Source of the DNA: Cloeon dipterum
Taxonomy: Eukaryota; Arthropoda; Insecta; Ephemeroptera; Baetidae
Direction: 5' to 3'
DNA length: 64,000 nucleotides
Assembly: GCF_949628265.1 (NCBI RefSeq)
Contig: NC_088786.1
Coordinates: 9,300,001 to 9,364,000 of the forward strand
Shown: in pieces, positions 1-22,593 of the stretch
How positions within the stretch are numbered: the stretch's first letter is position 1
How the letters are laid out: the number at the start of each line of letters is the position of its first letter
Position numbers and translations under genes: made by a program
Notes under the pieces: model-generated
Told to the model about the DNA's origin: nothing
Database searches by the model: none
The model's input: only the letters and a program-made list of their open reading frames with translations

Positions 1-10490
<10,490 letters not shown>

Positions 10491-11711
10491 GTCGAAGTAG
10501 CCACTCGTCCTCAACAAAACACACACAATTTGAAACAAGCGCGGTCGCCGATTGGGACACTAAAGTGCAGTTTAACCGAACGCCATCACGATAGTCTAGC
10601 TCGGCGGCTACACGAAAACATGGCTGATTCAAATGTATGGGACAAACTTGAGTGAGCGAGCCAGCTAGCGAGATGGTACAACAACTGCAAGAAAACGGCC
10701 GGGTCATGCGCACTGGCCGCTCTCGGAAAGAATTTCCCGGGTTCCCAGTAGACACGCCAGACAGCGCTGCGGCCGCCCCCGGATTATTGCCCTTGCTCGT
10801 CTCCGATCACGCCCGCCAGGGGCGTGCTGTGCAGGCAACGGTGCTCAGCCCCTGCGGTTTTTTAAAGTAGACAACCTTTCTGCTCCGCGTGACGAGCGAA
10901 TTGCATACCTCCTTTATGCCCATTGAAAGAAAGGGGATTTTTTGGCGATCTATCTATGGTTGGGCTCATTATATAGTTCATTTTCTTATCTCTATTGACG
11001 ACGACGACTGCTAGAAAGAATAAGAGGTTCTTCTTGTTTCAAAATTCGTGGATAATTTAGCTTTAATTATTTAATATCGATTTTCTTTCCTTCATGCGGT
11101 AAAATTTAGTTGGATTATTGCAGAGAATTATTTTCAAACCAATGAACGACTTATTATTCCACTCCATTTAAAATATACTGTAGCAATATAAATTTTATCA
11201 TGGACTTCATCTCGCAGGTTTGCCCAGTAATATAATATTATATTTACGTTAAACTGTAGACACTCTGAGGTATGGTGACAAAAAAACTTTGAATTTGAAT
11301 TTTGTAATGCTTTTCTTTTATTCTATGGAACAGTCTATGTGCACAAATATCACAAACGTTCTGACAACATTCAGTTGCGCTCATGGTTTCTATTTAAATT
11401 TGAGAGAGCATCTCCTATTAATATGTATTTGGGTTTAAAAAGACAGTGTTGTAAAAACGAGAATTTGTTGCCAGGAATGGTAAAAATTCGACATTTTGGA
11501 TGGGAATCTTCTTTGACTTTTAAAGTGATGTCTATTATTATAATAACTTAAGCATAATTAGGCAGGATCTTGAAGGCGATCTAAGGACAAAACACGCTAG
11601 CAGATTTACGAGATCGACGCTTTGGAATATTTTTTTTTGTTATTTACAGGTTTCAAAATTGAGCGTTTGACTAGAGGTGCATTCAATCTTGTTTCGTTTG
11701 GCTCAGAGGAT
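10491..11711. other. DOT1L upstream region and ZDHHC16 3' region
   Basis: The CpG-rich half (about 10491-10870) lies directly upstream of the DOT1L start codon and is its probable promoter and 5' UTR. The rest is AT-rich and must hold the 3' UTR of the upstream ZDHHC16-type gene, which is transcribed in the same direction. I see no further gene. Confidence 0.5.
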
Positions 11712-13287
11712 TTACTTTTCTTTGGCGGTGTCACTTTGGAGAATTTCAAACGTAGTTGTCTCCCAGGACAGTCCCGTGCCTTTGGGGAGATGCCTGGACG
11801 GTAGAAGAATGTGCCGCCAGCCTCTGAATATCAGAATTAGTTTATTATATATTTTCAAATAATTAATAGAATACTTGCCTTCCATCAGTTAGGCCCAAAA
11901 ATAATTTCCAGTTCGCAAGAAGACCAAAATCGTACGGATTCTGATAAATTAATCCGTTTTCGGCGTATCTCTTTGTCTCAGACTTGTTGATGTAATTCTC
12001 AATGCTGGTTTCCCCCTTGCTGATAATCTTCGCATGCCAATACGCCAGGGTTCCGAGGGCGACAAAGACGCCTTTAAGAAAGCATGTTTGGTGATATTGT
12101 TCGTCACTGTCAGGCGTAATTTAACTGGTAATACCTCCAACTACCAGGCCTACAAAAATTACAGTGCTCCGGTATGTGGCGTGGGTTTTTATGACGGGCT
12201 CCAGGTCAGGAATGGGGTGGAAAGATCCGTTCTGCATTCTCTCCCGCTGAAAATGGCATAGTCAGATCAGACATGTCCGGCGAAGCTTGCGGAAATAAAC
12301 CATTGGAATGAGTTTTGAGTGGTTAAACCGTACTGGGTGGCCGATCAGGACCTCTTCTTCATCGACCTCGTGAACGTATTGCAAGTACGCTCCATCTCCG
12401 AAAACCTCATCCCATGCCAAGCTGAAGCCAAACACCATGATGTACAGACAGCCAGTCACAACGTACACCATGTACATGAAGAAATAACGGTGGTTAAAGT
12501 GGCCAACACAGTTGTTCAGCCAAGCTTAAAAATCAATTAAGGAAAGAAGCACCGGAAGCAAGTAGTTTGAAAAAACGGTGATTTTCTAAAAAAGGATACG
12601 ACAATGGTGGTCCATCTTCAGGACACACCTATCACAAATGGAGCAATGGTGTGTTCTCGGCGGCTTTGGTGAAATGCATTTTTTGCAGATGCTGACCGCT
12701 TCAGGAATGAGCTGTCCCTGTAATTAAAATCCAGGGATTAAATAGAGGTTAATTTTTTTAACATTAAGCATCATACTTGCGGAGGGTGGCCTGGTGACGT
12801 CACGCAGGCCATGTAAAAATTAAAGACGACATTAATCAGTAGCCAGTGGCCAATGATCAGCAGACCCACGGTGGCTGCGGGGCTCGCACTCCACCAGTAC
12901 GGAAGTCCCAAATAATAGGTAACCCCGACCACGAAAGAAGTGAGGGCACACACTGCTAACACGAAAAACTGCGGGGAAAAAAGTCAAGATTTATAGGGAT
13001 GCTGCGGGGGTGGCGCCATTATGAGATCTTACTGGACCAAGGACTTTCGTGAAGTTTTCGACAAACCAAAAGAGCGGTTCCATCAGCGTGTCGGCCACAT
13101 AGCCCTGATCCATGAAATGATTGTGGGTCAAGGAATGGAATGTCAGCTTCATATTTGAATACCATCGCCTGCAATATTTGGTTTGTTCAAAAGTTGTATC
13201 CAATTTTACAATTTTAGATCACAAAAATGCAAACCTCGGTGTACGGCAGATTTTCACACGAATTAATTTAAAGAAGTTTAAAAGCAT
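11712..13287 (-). CDS. ZDHHC16: ZDHHC16-type palmitoyltransferase
   Basis: DHHC-family protein S-acyltransferase, a multi-pass membrane enzyme of the ER/Golgi. Exons in transcript order: 13235-13287, 13033-13168, 12777-12968, 12600-12717, 12301-12524, 12135-12246, 11879-12071 and 11712-11823. All phases agree, giving 379 aa (human ZDHHC16 has 377). The cysteine-rich domain begins at the exon coding [14 protein letters not shown] and carries the catalytic DHHC at residues 163-166, split by an intron after the Cys codon and resumed by [16 protein letters not shown]. Further blocks shared with ZDHHC16 are [32 protein letters not shown] and NPYDFG. Membrane segments flank the DHHC region. The intron at 11824-11878 has a GC donor. 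The start exon is short (17 codons) and was chosen because it is the only upstream ATG with the right phase and donor. Confidence 0.92.
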
Positions 13288-13850
13288 TTTGAGAAGCAAC
13301 GCTGCATCAATTTCGATCGAATTTTTCACCAAATAAAAGCAATGAGCTCAAGTGATTTTAATTCCTTTGAGTCCTCCTCCCACCTCTAGAAAAACAATGA
13401 GAAAACAAGAGCCCTTTAACTCCAAACCTTGGGGAAGATTTAAAACCGGTTTTTTTATAAACCAATTATTTAGTTGCGCATTGTAATATTTAGCCCCAAA
13501 CGTTACCAAATTTTAAACAAGCTATTAAAATTTGTTTTTGGAAAAAACATCGGAGCAGAATTAGTTGGAAATAATAGGGAAATGGAAGGGTTAGTAACCG
13601 GTTTTCAGTACTTTACCGGTATTTTTAGCTTGAGACGAGAGGAAGGGAGATGAGTGTGGTGTGGTGGCTGGAGTAGTGCAACTCTTCCCCGCCACAGCCC
13701 CAGCACCCGACCCAGCATTGCAACCAGCTGGCCGAGGAAAGACTGACATTTGACAACGTTTCCCACTCTTTCGAATAATCGCAGTTTTGCAGTCGGTGTC
13801 CCCGTGATCGAACGTGTGTGGCTTGATTTGTCGGCCCTCGGCCTCCAAAA
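13288..13850. promoter_or_regulatory. Divergent promoter between ZDHHC16 and MOSPD2
   Basis: The 563 nt between two head-to-head start codons must contain both 5' UTRs and promoters. The half near MOSPD2 (13620-13850) is GC-richer. I see no TATA box at a convincing distance. Confidence 0.5.
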
Positions 13851-16320
13851 ATGACTGCGGCCGAGCCTTCAAAGGAGTTGGTCAGCGAATTGCGGCAAGC
13901 ATTTTTCGATAAACTCAAGTCCGACAGCGCGTCGATCACAGGTGAGAAATAGTAATCTTGTCTCCAAAGTGGGGTGCACGCTATTGTGCGGCCGGAAGAT
14001 TTGATTGCTTTCATCACGCGAGGGAGTTGAAAGAAAAGAGCAGAATCAATATTATGAAAAATGACCTTAACGCTTCAATGCCGTTTTCATCTGCGGTTGG
14101 GCCCTGACGGAACCGCGCTTTAAAGGTCACTACTTAGCTAGCTCTGTTGTAACATCTGTGCAAAAAATTTCAGATGGTAGTTTCCATCCAGCCGACATGA
14201 ACAGGATCACGGCCAACGACGACTGGCTCAAGAGGTTCCTCAAACACCAAGATCAGGACGTGAAGGAGGCGCTCAAAATGCTCTGGGACTCTTGCGAGTG
14301 GAGAAACTCCTTTGGCACAAATGGTATTATAAAATACAAATATTAATTTCACAATTGAGTCGCTCTGTCATTCCATCCATTCCATTTGTGACTCATCACA
14401 ATAGAGTTTTTGTACTCTACATGACTTGAGGAAAATAGAAAAAATATAGAATGTATATTTGTGTCCAAGGTTGCCTTAATTGAAATCCGAACCGCATTAT
14501 TTTACAGATGTGAAAATCGAGATGTTCGCTCACGCACCGTTCCAAGACGAAGGAGGTTTGTTTGCCCACAACAGGGACAAGGACGGAAAACCTCTGCTGA
14601 TTTTTCGCGTCAAAACCCACACCAAAGGTCAGCATAACATGGATGACCTGAAGAAGTACACAATCTATTGGTTTGAGAGACTCGAGAGGTATAAATTAAA
14701 ATAATTCTGGAAATATTATAAAATATTAAAATTAGTGGTTCATTTCAGACAAACGAAAGGCGACCAGATCACCTTGTTTTTTGACATGTCTGATTGCGGC
14801 TTGGGCAACATGGACATGGAATTCACGAAATACCTCATCAACCTGTTTAAGTGCTATTACCCATCTTTCCTAAATTACATCATAGTTTTTGAAATGCCTT
14901 GGATTCTGAACGGTAAGACATACCGTTATAGCGTTTGGGATCAGAATTGAAAAATTAAATGTGACAGCTGCCTTCAAGATCATCAAAAGCTGGCTTCCTC
15001 CTAAAGCGGCAGAGAAAATTAAATCGGTGGATAAGAAGACTGTGACCAACTACATTCCCATTGACCAATGTCTCGCTTCTTGGGGAGGATCAGATGATTA
15101 CGATTTTTCATTTCAGCCTGAAGTGATCAAGGATGACGGAAGGAAAAAGGTGCAAAATAAAAAGTTTTGTGCTTTTGTGATAGTTTAAATTTGTCCTAGG
15201 TCCACTTTGCCGACACTAATGGCACTCCTGACATACCAAAGGCTAATGGAAGTGAGTTTTCCCGTCGTTTTTTTTTCAGTAAATATAATCTGATTTTTCA
15301 GTGACTCTTTTGAGCATTCAACCCAACGATGTTCTTGTCTTTTTGCCTAATAATGAAGAGCTGCATGGGAGTGTGTCTGTGACGAATATTTCTAGTTCAG
15401 ATGTTACTTTCAAGGTGAATGTCCTTATTCACTGACCCATAAATTATTTAACTGATGATGGATCACAGATCAAAACCACGTCACCAGAGAAGTTCCGCGT
15501 TCGACCTAGTATGGGTTTGCTGAGTCCCCAGGCCTCGGCGTCAATAAACGTGGTCCTCCAGCACGGCTACTTCAGACCAGGTCTGGCTAAAGACAAGTTT
15601 CTCATCATGGCGCTTCCTGTCACCGAATCTGGAAAGGAGGTGTCGGAAATATGGAAGGTGCGTGTTATTTTTATGGTTTTTATGATGCCCGAAGGTCAAA
15701 AATTATAATTGTTCATTTCCATTTATGCATTCTAAATTTTAATTTTTATATATTTAACTAATCTGCTATTTATGTTTAAACTGATGGAACGTTAGACCGG
15801 GCTAAAATAACACTGGCTAAAACATGATTGCAGAATATTCTCAATGCTAGCAGGTTTTTTTACATTGCAAATAGATTTTTAAGACATATAAATGTCTTAA
15901 GAATATTAAAATAAAGTTTTTTTCCAAAAATCAGGGTGGCAATATAGGAAGCCAGGTAGAGCAGCACAGACTGAAATGCAGCACTGACGCGCCCGGTGTG
16001 GTTTCCACCGTGCCTGACAGTCCCGGCAAAGAATTCCCCGCTGACCCCAACAAGCAGCTGTCCACGATGGCCGCAGAGGTGAAAATTCCATTTTAATTTA
16101 ATAATCTGAAACTGACGGCGATGTTCAGATGAAGCGCATGCTGCATAGCCAGCAGGAGATCCAGCGCAGTCTCCGTACAAACCGAATGCTGATGTGGCTC
16201 AATTTCCTGCTGACCCTAGTCTTGGCTGTCGCCATCTGGTTCACGGTCATCAGCGAACCAAAATTTGAGGAGTCGAGTGAAAACCCCAATCTATTTTCCG
16301 TCAACGCCGACGAGCTCTAA
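13851..16320 (+). CDS. MOSPD2: MOSPD2, ER membrane-contact protein (CRAL-TRIO + MSP + tail anchor)
   Basis: ER-anchored tether that binds FFAT-motif proteins at membrane contact sites. Exons: 13851-13941, 14174-14323, 14508-14688, 14749-14912, 14968-15149, 15200-15251, 15302-15414, 15469-15657, 15935-16078 and 16129-16320. Phases all agree, giving 485 aa (human MOSPD2 has 518). Residues about 30-245 are the CRAL-TRIO lipid-binding region (ITANDDWLKRFLKHQDQDV, then ITLFFDMSDCGLGNMD and VFEMPWILN). The MSP/VAP-like domain runs from about residue 274 (LLSIQPNDVLVF ... VTNISSSDVTFKIKTTSPEKF). A single hydrophobic helix at about 443-463 is followed by about 20 residues, making it a tail-anchored protein. 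It is divergent from the ZDHHC16-type gene. Confidence 0.95.
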
Positions 16321-17657
16321 TGCCGTTTTAAAATCAAATGCAGAAAAGAAATAGAGAACAGATTGAGGCTATAATAGTGTAAGGTTTATCTTGATGTTAA
16401 AAAGGAGATATTGGTATTTGTCAATTTTGAAGGTTGTGTATTTTCTTATCTCTCTGATATGAATGCTAAAATTGAGATTGATCGAAATTGATGTTAAGAC
16501 CCTTTGAAACTGCTTTTGTTCAAGATTTTATTGTTATTTTCGTCTTGTTGTAAACAAGGTTGTTTAGCGGCCTCAAAAGTGTTGGTCCATCGGGATTAAG
16601 TGCAATTATATATTAGAGAGCGCAAAAAGTATAATTATATTATCACGCACTAATTCGCTAATTGATTATTTGGGTTCACTTGACGAATTTCAAAGCAGCA
16701 TTATTTCGAATGGTTGCCAGAAACTGACCAGTCAGCAACCAATTAGATATAGGACAGCTGCAGAAATTCATAATATCAGGGAAGCAATATAGCCACACTT
16801 TTGTCAACCTTGTTAAAAAATTTTAAAAGGGAAATGATGTGATTAAAATAAATTGTGTTCGAGGCTGCAATACTTCCCTAATACACATAAACAATGGTGC
16901 AGTACAATTATTCGCTCTAATAATTTTACTGCATCGCTAGAGGAGGAGCTGTAATATACGCATATCCAGAATTTGTCGAAAACAAAACAAAAAGTCCTAC
17001 ATTCAGCTGAAATGAATGTTTCTGCGAAAAATCTACTTCATTTGCTCCTCTTTTGAGGACTCTCCTCTCTCTAAAGACTTTGCATAATCATCACTCGAAT
17101 AGACTTCATCATTTTAGTGATAAATGGTTAATATTTACATGCATTTAGGAGTTTAGTGAGTAAACTGCCATTCGAGACGTAGATCTATAGTTGAGCAGTC
17201 TGCTGTGACGGCTCCTGTCTATTTTTGTTATTTTTCAATATGATCAGAGGTTGTCACCTGAATTGCAATTTGAAATAAATTTGCTAAATTCTTATCGTTA
17301 AAAAGTTTGTTTATTATATCAGTCTTCATCTCTTGGTGGTAGTTTCTAAACTTGAACAATTTTTTTCAGTTCTATAGATAAATGGAAACCAAATATTAAT
17401 AATTGGCTTAGTGGTTTAGAGTAAAATAAAGCTTCGTTAGAACGGTTAGACCAAATATAATATGATAGGAAATTGTGATAAAATGGGAAATAATCGTTTA
17501 AGACAGCATCTAGGCCATAAAACTATTAGTTTAAAATGTGAGGAATTAAAACCAAAATGTGGAAATTAAAACGACTAGATTGGTATTGACATTTCCCCTC
17601 AAGAGCCATTTCTAAGCTGATTGGGCATAAGAATACAAATCAATTTCCAGTGTCACA
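16321..17657. other. Convergent 3' region of MOSPD2 and zinc-finger gene
   Basis: AT-rich DNA of 1337 nt between two convergent stop codons. AATAAA-type motifs occur near 16848 and 17274 on the plus strand and could serve MOSPD2. No open frame with a recognisable product is present. Confidence 0.5.
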
Positions 17658-20600
17658 TTACTTGTGTCGTTTCAAATGCTTTTTTAGCGAATTACTTGCT
17701 GTAAATGAGTGTCCGCATTTTTTGCACTCGAACGGTCGAACGCCAGTGTGCGTTCTGATGTGGGCCTGCAGACCAGAGCTCAGAGCTTTGTTGCAAATGG
17801 GGCACGTGTAGGGTTTATAACCCTCGTGCAGTCTCTTGTGGTGGTACAAATTGCTGCGGTCAGGGAACGACTTTTCACACTTGTCGCACTGGAAAGGCTT
17901 GTTGCCGTTGTGCCGGTTCATGTGCACCATCAGGTAGCCTTTCCTGGTAAACCTTTTATTGCAGATGGAGCAAACAAACGGCCGGTCATCCCTGTGCAGC
18001 TTCGAGTGGTGGTTGTAGTTGCCGACGCTGGCGAAGCTCTTGCCGCAGATTTCGCAAATAAATGGCTTCTCGCCAGAGTGTGTCCGCTTGTGCACGCTCA
18101 GATCGCTGAGTTTGAAGAACCCCTTTTGACAAATCTCGCAGCGCAGTGGGAATTTCCCCTGATGGGTGGCTTCGTGCACCGTGAGCTTGGTTTTCAAGAC
18201 GAACCCCTTCCCGCACATGCCGCACGAGTGAGGAAAAACGCCCGAGCAGACCGGTTTGTGGTCGGCTAGGTTGTTGCGGTGGTTGAACTGCTTGCCGCAC
18301 CGCTCGCAGATCAGCTTGGATTTGACCTTTACTCTAGATTGCCTGATGTGCTGTCTCATGTGACTAGTTATCGAGCGTTTAGTGTTGAATTCCTTGCCGC
18401 AAGCGTCGCATTTTAAATTGAACATGTAAGACGCTTGGCACTGCGATTCCAACTTTGGAGCCTCTGCTGCTTCCTGGAGAACAGGCTCGGGAACTATGGC
18501 ACCGTTGTCAACTTGTTCCCTCTGAAAAATATTATTTACCACTTGATTAGCAAAATTACTAAAATTCAGTCTAAAATAATTTTAAACTAACAAGAGTTTT
18601 AATTTTAACAGGGAATTATAAATAATATTCATGCGAGGAATTTTAGGGGAATCAATCAAGATCCAAAAAAATGCTAAGGAGCTTATTTTACTTTTATTTT
18701 TTGCAGTAAAAACAATTCAAAGTTTGAAATTAGTGCTACCAACATTTTTAAGATTTTCGAAAATTAAAATCTATTTTATTTTTAACGAGTCGGTAACGGG
18801 TTTTTTCGATTTCAAACAATCTCAATAAATAACTACAAAAATATAAAACTCATTTTTTAGTTCAATTTAAACAGCATGTAGGATTTTGATGGTGGATTTA
18901 AAAAAATCTGGTAGCGCAATATTCAAAATCAGTAACAAACTGTTTTTGAAAATTAAATATAAAATTAAAATCTATCTTGGTTTTATTTTGAAATCATTCG
19001 ATCAGGCTTGTAATTGTAAAAAAAATCCTGGTTAAAAAAATGTAGGACGATGAAAAAGAATAAGAAAATTCCAAGGAAGCGGTAGTGGAAATATTCTATA
19101 ATATGGTTGAACGGTCAGCAGTAATAAATTTAAATAAATTGCGTGGACATACAAAAAACAATCATTTTTTTAAATTAATTAAAGAGTTTTTAACGCTCAG
19201 AAATTTTGGTTTAATTTTGTTTTCCTCAAGAAATTCCGACACATTTCCAGCTTGTATGGTAAAAAGCAAAGGTGACATGCAAATCTTTGACTACTCAACT
19301 GTACTTAAAATGGTCTAAATGTATTTTAGTCTGATATTGGCTAAAAACATTCAATTAATTTTCCCCAAAAGCCCCGGAATTCACAGCCCTTAATACTACT
19401 CACATCTGGCTGGCCAAGAAGCAGAAGCTCATGACTAGTGTGGTTCTGCTGGTCCATTTCCGCCTCATTGATTTTCAATCTTTCCACCAACCGAGCCGAG
19501 GTCTCTGTGAGCTGCGCTTGCAGCTGGTCCACGGTGTTCAGGAGGTGCAGACACTTGCAGCACATCACGACACCCTCCTTTAATTTCGTCTTCACTCTTG
19601 GTCCGATTGTTTGCTGCAGTTTAATCCACACCGGCGTCTGGGAGGACAAGGTCAGCGGATGGTCTTCTCTAATCGTGACCGCTGACCAGCCGCACGACTC
19701 GCAGCAGATTGCACAGTTTTGCTTCAGCATCTGCAATTTTTTTAAGTTTTCCATGTTGATTTTTAATGGTTTTAAAAGGATTACATTTGGAATGGCCTCA
19801 TCCCCAGTTTCTTCAACAATAATTTCATGCTCATCAGATCCCAGGTCAGAGTCTTGGTCGCCAGTGGAGTTCTCCAGCAGGCACGAAGGCGGCTGGTGTG
19901 ACGGGACAGGAGGGAACGGAATGCAGGATTCACTTGGAAGCTCATCCACAACGGAGAAAGAGTTTTGTTTATCAGGAAAGCCATCGTTTTGGAAATTGAA
20001 TGGAGCAGGAGAATAAGTTCCGTCTTCAGGCACCACGATGAAATTGAACGTCGGATCGATGCTTGGCAACTGTTTATGAGTGCTCCTGAAAAATCAAGGA
20101 TATTTTATTAGGGCTGTGAATTTAAGGCGATTTTTAATAGTCAGTTTTAAACGAGTACCAAGCCGAATTAGAAGGTTTTAATGCTGCAGTTTTCAGCAAG
20201 ATGTACATCATTTCCCAATGAAGATTAGAAATCATCTACCGTTCTAATTTCACCGCCTAATTTTAAGTATAAAATTAAATTTAAATGAAGGAAAAATGTA
20301 TAATTCTACATTAAGAATTTATTATCCTATTTTAGCACCTTAAAATTGATGCTAGTGGCTTGGACGTACTTGCAGACAAATTTTGGAATCATCATTGTAA
20401 AATAAAATAAATTATTACCCAGATCTGGGGGGCTGTTGGTTTATGGCTCGTCCCATGAAACACTGATCAGTCAACTCCACGTAGGTTTGCTCAGGATTTT
20501 GGTTATATAAACAGCTGGAAGGCGTTGGAACGGGCACTTTAGTGGACGGCGTGTTCCGCTCCTTGGTGGAGGGTGGCCTGCCGTCAACGTCCCTCTGCGG

Positions 20601-21087
20601 CCTCTGGACCGTGGACCACGAATCGTGAGTCTGGCTGCCATAGCCGTCGTAGCTGCTGTAAAAAGGACTGAAGACGGCTGGCTGCGTCCGGAAGAAGGAG
20701 CCGGTTCCTGGGGAGATGGTCGGAGGCACCGTCGTCTGCGGAAGACCATACATCGGGTAAAAGGTGGTGCAATCCTGCGGCTGCGATGGCGTCGGGTACA
20801 TGGGGTCGTAGTTGCGTCCGTAGGCATTGAAATTGAGCGACGGACAGTTCGTCTTGTGGTTGTGCATCTCTTCAGTCTGAAATTTGGACCGATAAAGAAT
20901 CTTGATTTTTATTTTTCAGGGGGGTCTATCTCACTTGACTAGTGCCGTAGCCGCAGGCATTGCAGTGGTAGTGAGTGGTGTTGGGCAAATTGCAGCCCAC
21001 ATAGTTGCACGGGTTATTGTCCGAGTAAAGTCGAAAGCCTTGTATTAAATATCCCGATGAATCACCACCTTGGTTGTTCTGCTTCAT
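17658..21087 (-). CDS. Nine-finger C2H2 zinc-finger protein with Cys/His-rich N-terminus
   Basis: Probable DNA-binding transcription regulator; no orthologue recognised. Exons in transcript order: 20935-21087, 20419-20876, 19404-20085 and 17658-18521. Phases agree, giving 718 aa. The N-terminus has a Cys/His cluster (NPCNYVGCNLPNTTHYHCNA followed by CGYGT and EEMHNHKTNC), then a long Pro/Ser/Tyr-rich segment. A middle Cys-rich part has CAICCESCGW and, after about 65 residues, VVMCCKCLHLL. From about residue 465 to the end there are nine C2H2 fingers with TGEKP-like linkers (THSGEKPF, THTGVRPF). Finger 2 ends in Cys instead of His (C2HC). Finger 8 has only 10 residues between the second Cys and first His and lacks the usual Phe. 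The start ATG opens the first exon, and no earlier in-phase ATG is convincing. It is head-to-head with the PLPP6-type gene. Confidence 0.88.
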
Positions 21088-21762
21088 TCTAATTTCATTC
21101 GCGTTAGCAGCTCCAAATTAAATGCCAAAGACAATAAATAGCACGAGGCCATCGATTGAGCTGTATTATTTTTGTTGTTGTTTACATTTTGCGTGCATCG
21201 TCTCACATCACCTGTTCGAGTTTGAGCAGCAAGCTACGCCCCCGAGCGATTTGTGCAAGTTCACGCCCACATCAGATGTTTCCGCTGACGATTGGTTTGA
21301 TTTTGATGTGTTGATGATCTGCCTGGCTTTAAAGAGCGGAGGCGAGAGCAGGCTCTAATTGTAAATAAATTAATTTGGACTGGCTTCCAGCTGTACAGCG
21401 AATTACTGAACTCATTGGTAAATGTCTATTTCGTTTTCTAGTTATTCAAATATTTTGTCATGTACATACATATTATTATATTAAAGGGAAAATTGTACAT
21501 TTTAACCATATTATCTGTAAACATTTTATTATTGCTATAAGATAAAAGATAAGGTTATTCTTTCATTTTGTTATGCTGTTTTGATGTGGTATTTCATATC
21601 TATAAGTCAACTCCGGCCCTCCTAGGTTTGTTTGTTTTTTGTCCGTCCTCTGTCAGAATTCTATTTAATCCGTGCTATTTTTGTTTCCAGCTCGTCAGCC
21701 AATTCTGAGAGATCTTTAGGACTGACTAAGCCAAATAATTTTTTGACAACACTAACGCTAAA
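21088..21762. promoter_or_regulatory. Divergent promoter between zinc-finger gene and PLPP6
   Basis: 675 nt separate the two start codons. It is moderately GC-rich at 21120-21350 and AT-rich afterwards. It should contain both promoters and 5' UTRs. Confidence 0.45.
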
Positions 21763-22593
21763 ATGGTTTGTAAATCATTTTGGAATGCATATTATATTAA
21801 TATTATTATTTAATTTCTTTTTAACCCAATATTTTAGGGAGGTAAAAGGGAGCAGCCAGATTCTTTAAAGAAAATACTGGAGTTGGATATTACGCTGACA
21901 AACAAGTTTTGCAGCTGGGCAAATAACATTACAGCCCTGAGATCATTGAAAAACCACGGAAGAGGACTAGAGGTTTGATGTTTACCGTGAAATTATCCAT
22001 TTTCAAATCTTAAATTAAAACTTTCTTTTAGATTTCCTGTCATGGAATTCCTTGGTTGTGCTTGGTTCTGATGATTATGTGGTTTTCATCGAGTTCTGAA
22101 ATCCAACACATGGCAATCAACCTCCTGCTTGGTAAATAAATCAAAACATCCATTTTCTACGGCCACCTGCAAAATTTCTCCCTTTTCAGGATTGATTGTG
22201 GACATCATTTTGGTGGCTTTAATCAAGTCTGCGACCCGCCGGCGCCGACCAGCTGCAGGAGCCAATGATAACTCCATGATGATGGTGGGTCCGGACAAGT
22301 TCTCCTTCCCGTCGGGACACGCCACTCGAGCTGTGTTCCTGGCAGGCTTCTTCATCTACCTGTGGCCCGTGTCCTTCATCTTCTACCCTCCGCTGGTCGC
22401 TTGGGCCACTGCGGTTGCCATTTCCAGGGCACTCATGAGGAGACACCACCTGCTGGACATCGGAGCAGGAGTCTTCCTTGGACTTTTTGAAACATTGCTC
22501 ATGGCTCTGTTGTGGATCTCAGAAAGCTGGGCCCAGTACTTCTATTCAATTTTGTCTGATGAGGTTCACGAAGGTGGCAGCTTCCATGTGTGA
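21763..22593 (+). CDS. PLPP6: PLPP6-type polyisoprenoid/lipid phosphate phosphatase (PAP2 family)
   Basis: Integral membrane PAP2-superfamily phosphatase. PLPP6 relatives dephosphorylate presqualene and isoprenoid diphosphates in the ER. Exons: 21763-21765 (the start codon alone), 21838-21972, 22032-22131 and 22190-22593, giving 213 aa. All three catalytic motifs are intact: K92-x6-R99-P100 in KSATRRRRP, PSGH at 120-123 in SFPSGHATR, and S158-R159 ... H165/H166 ... D169 in SRALMRRHHLLD. Hydrophobic segments surround them. The block EISCHGIPWL matches PLPP6. The protein lacks the long disordered N-terminus of the human form. The least certain point is the start: a one-codon exon ATG before a weak GTTTGT donor. 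A longer upstream 5' exon is possible. Confidence 0.85.
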
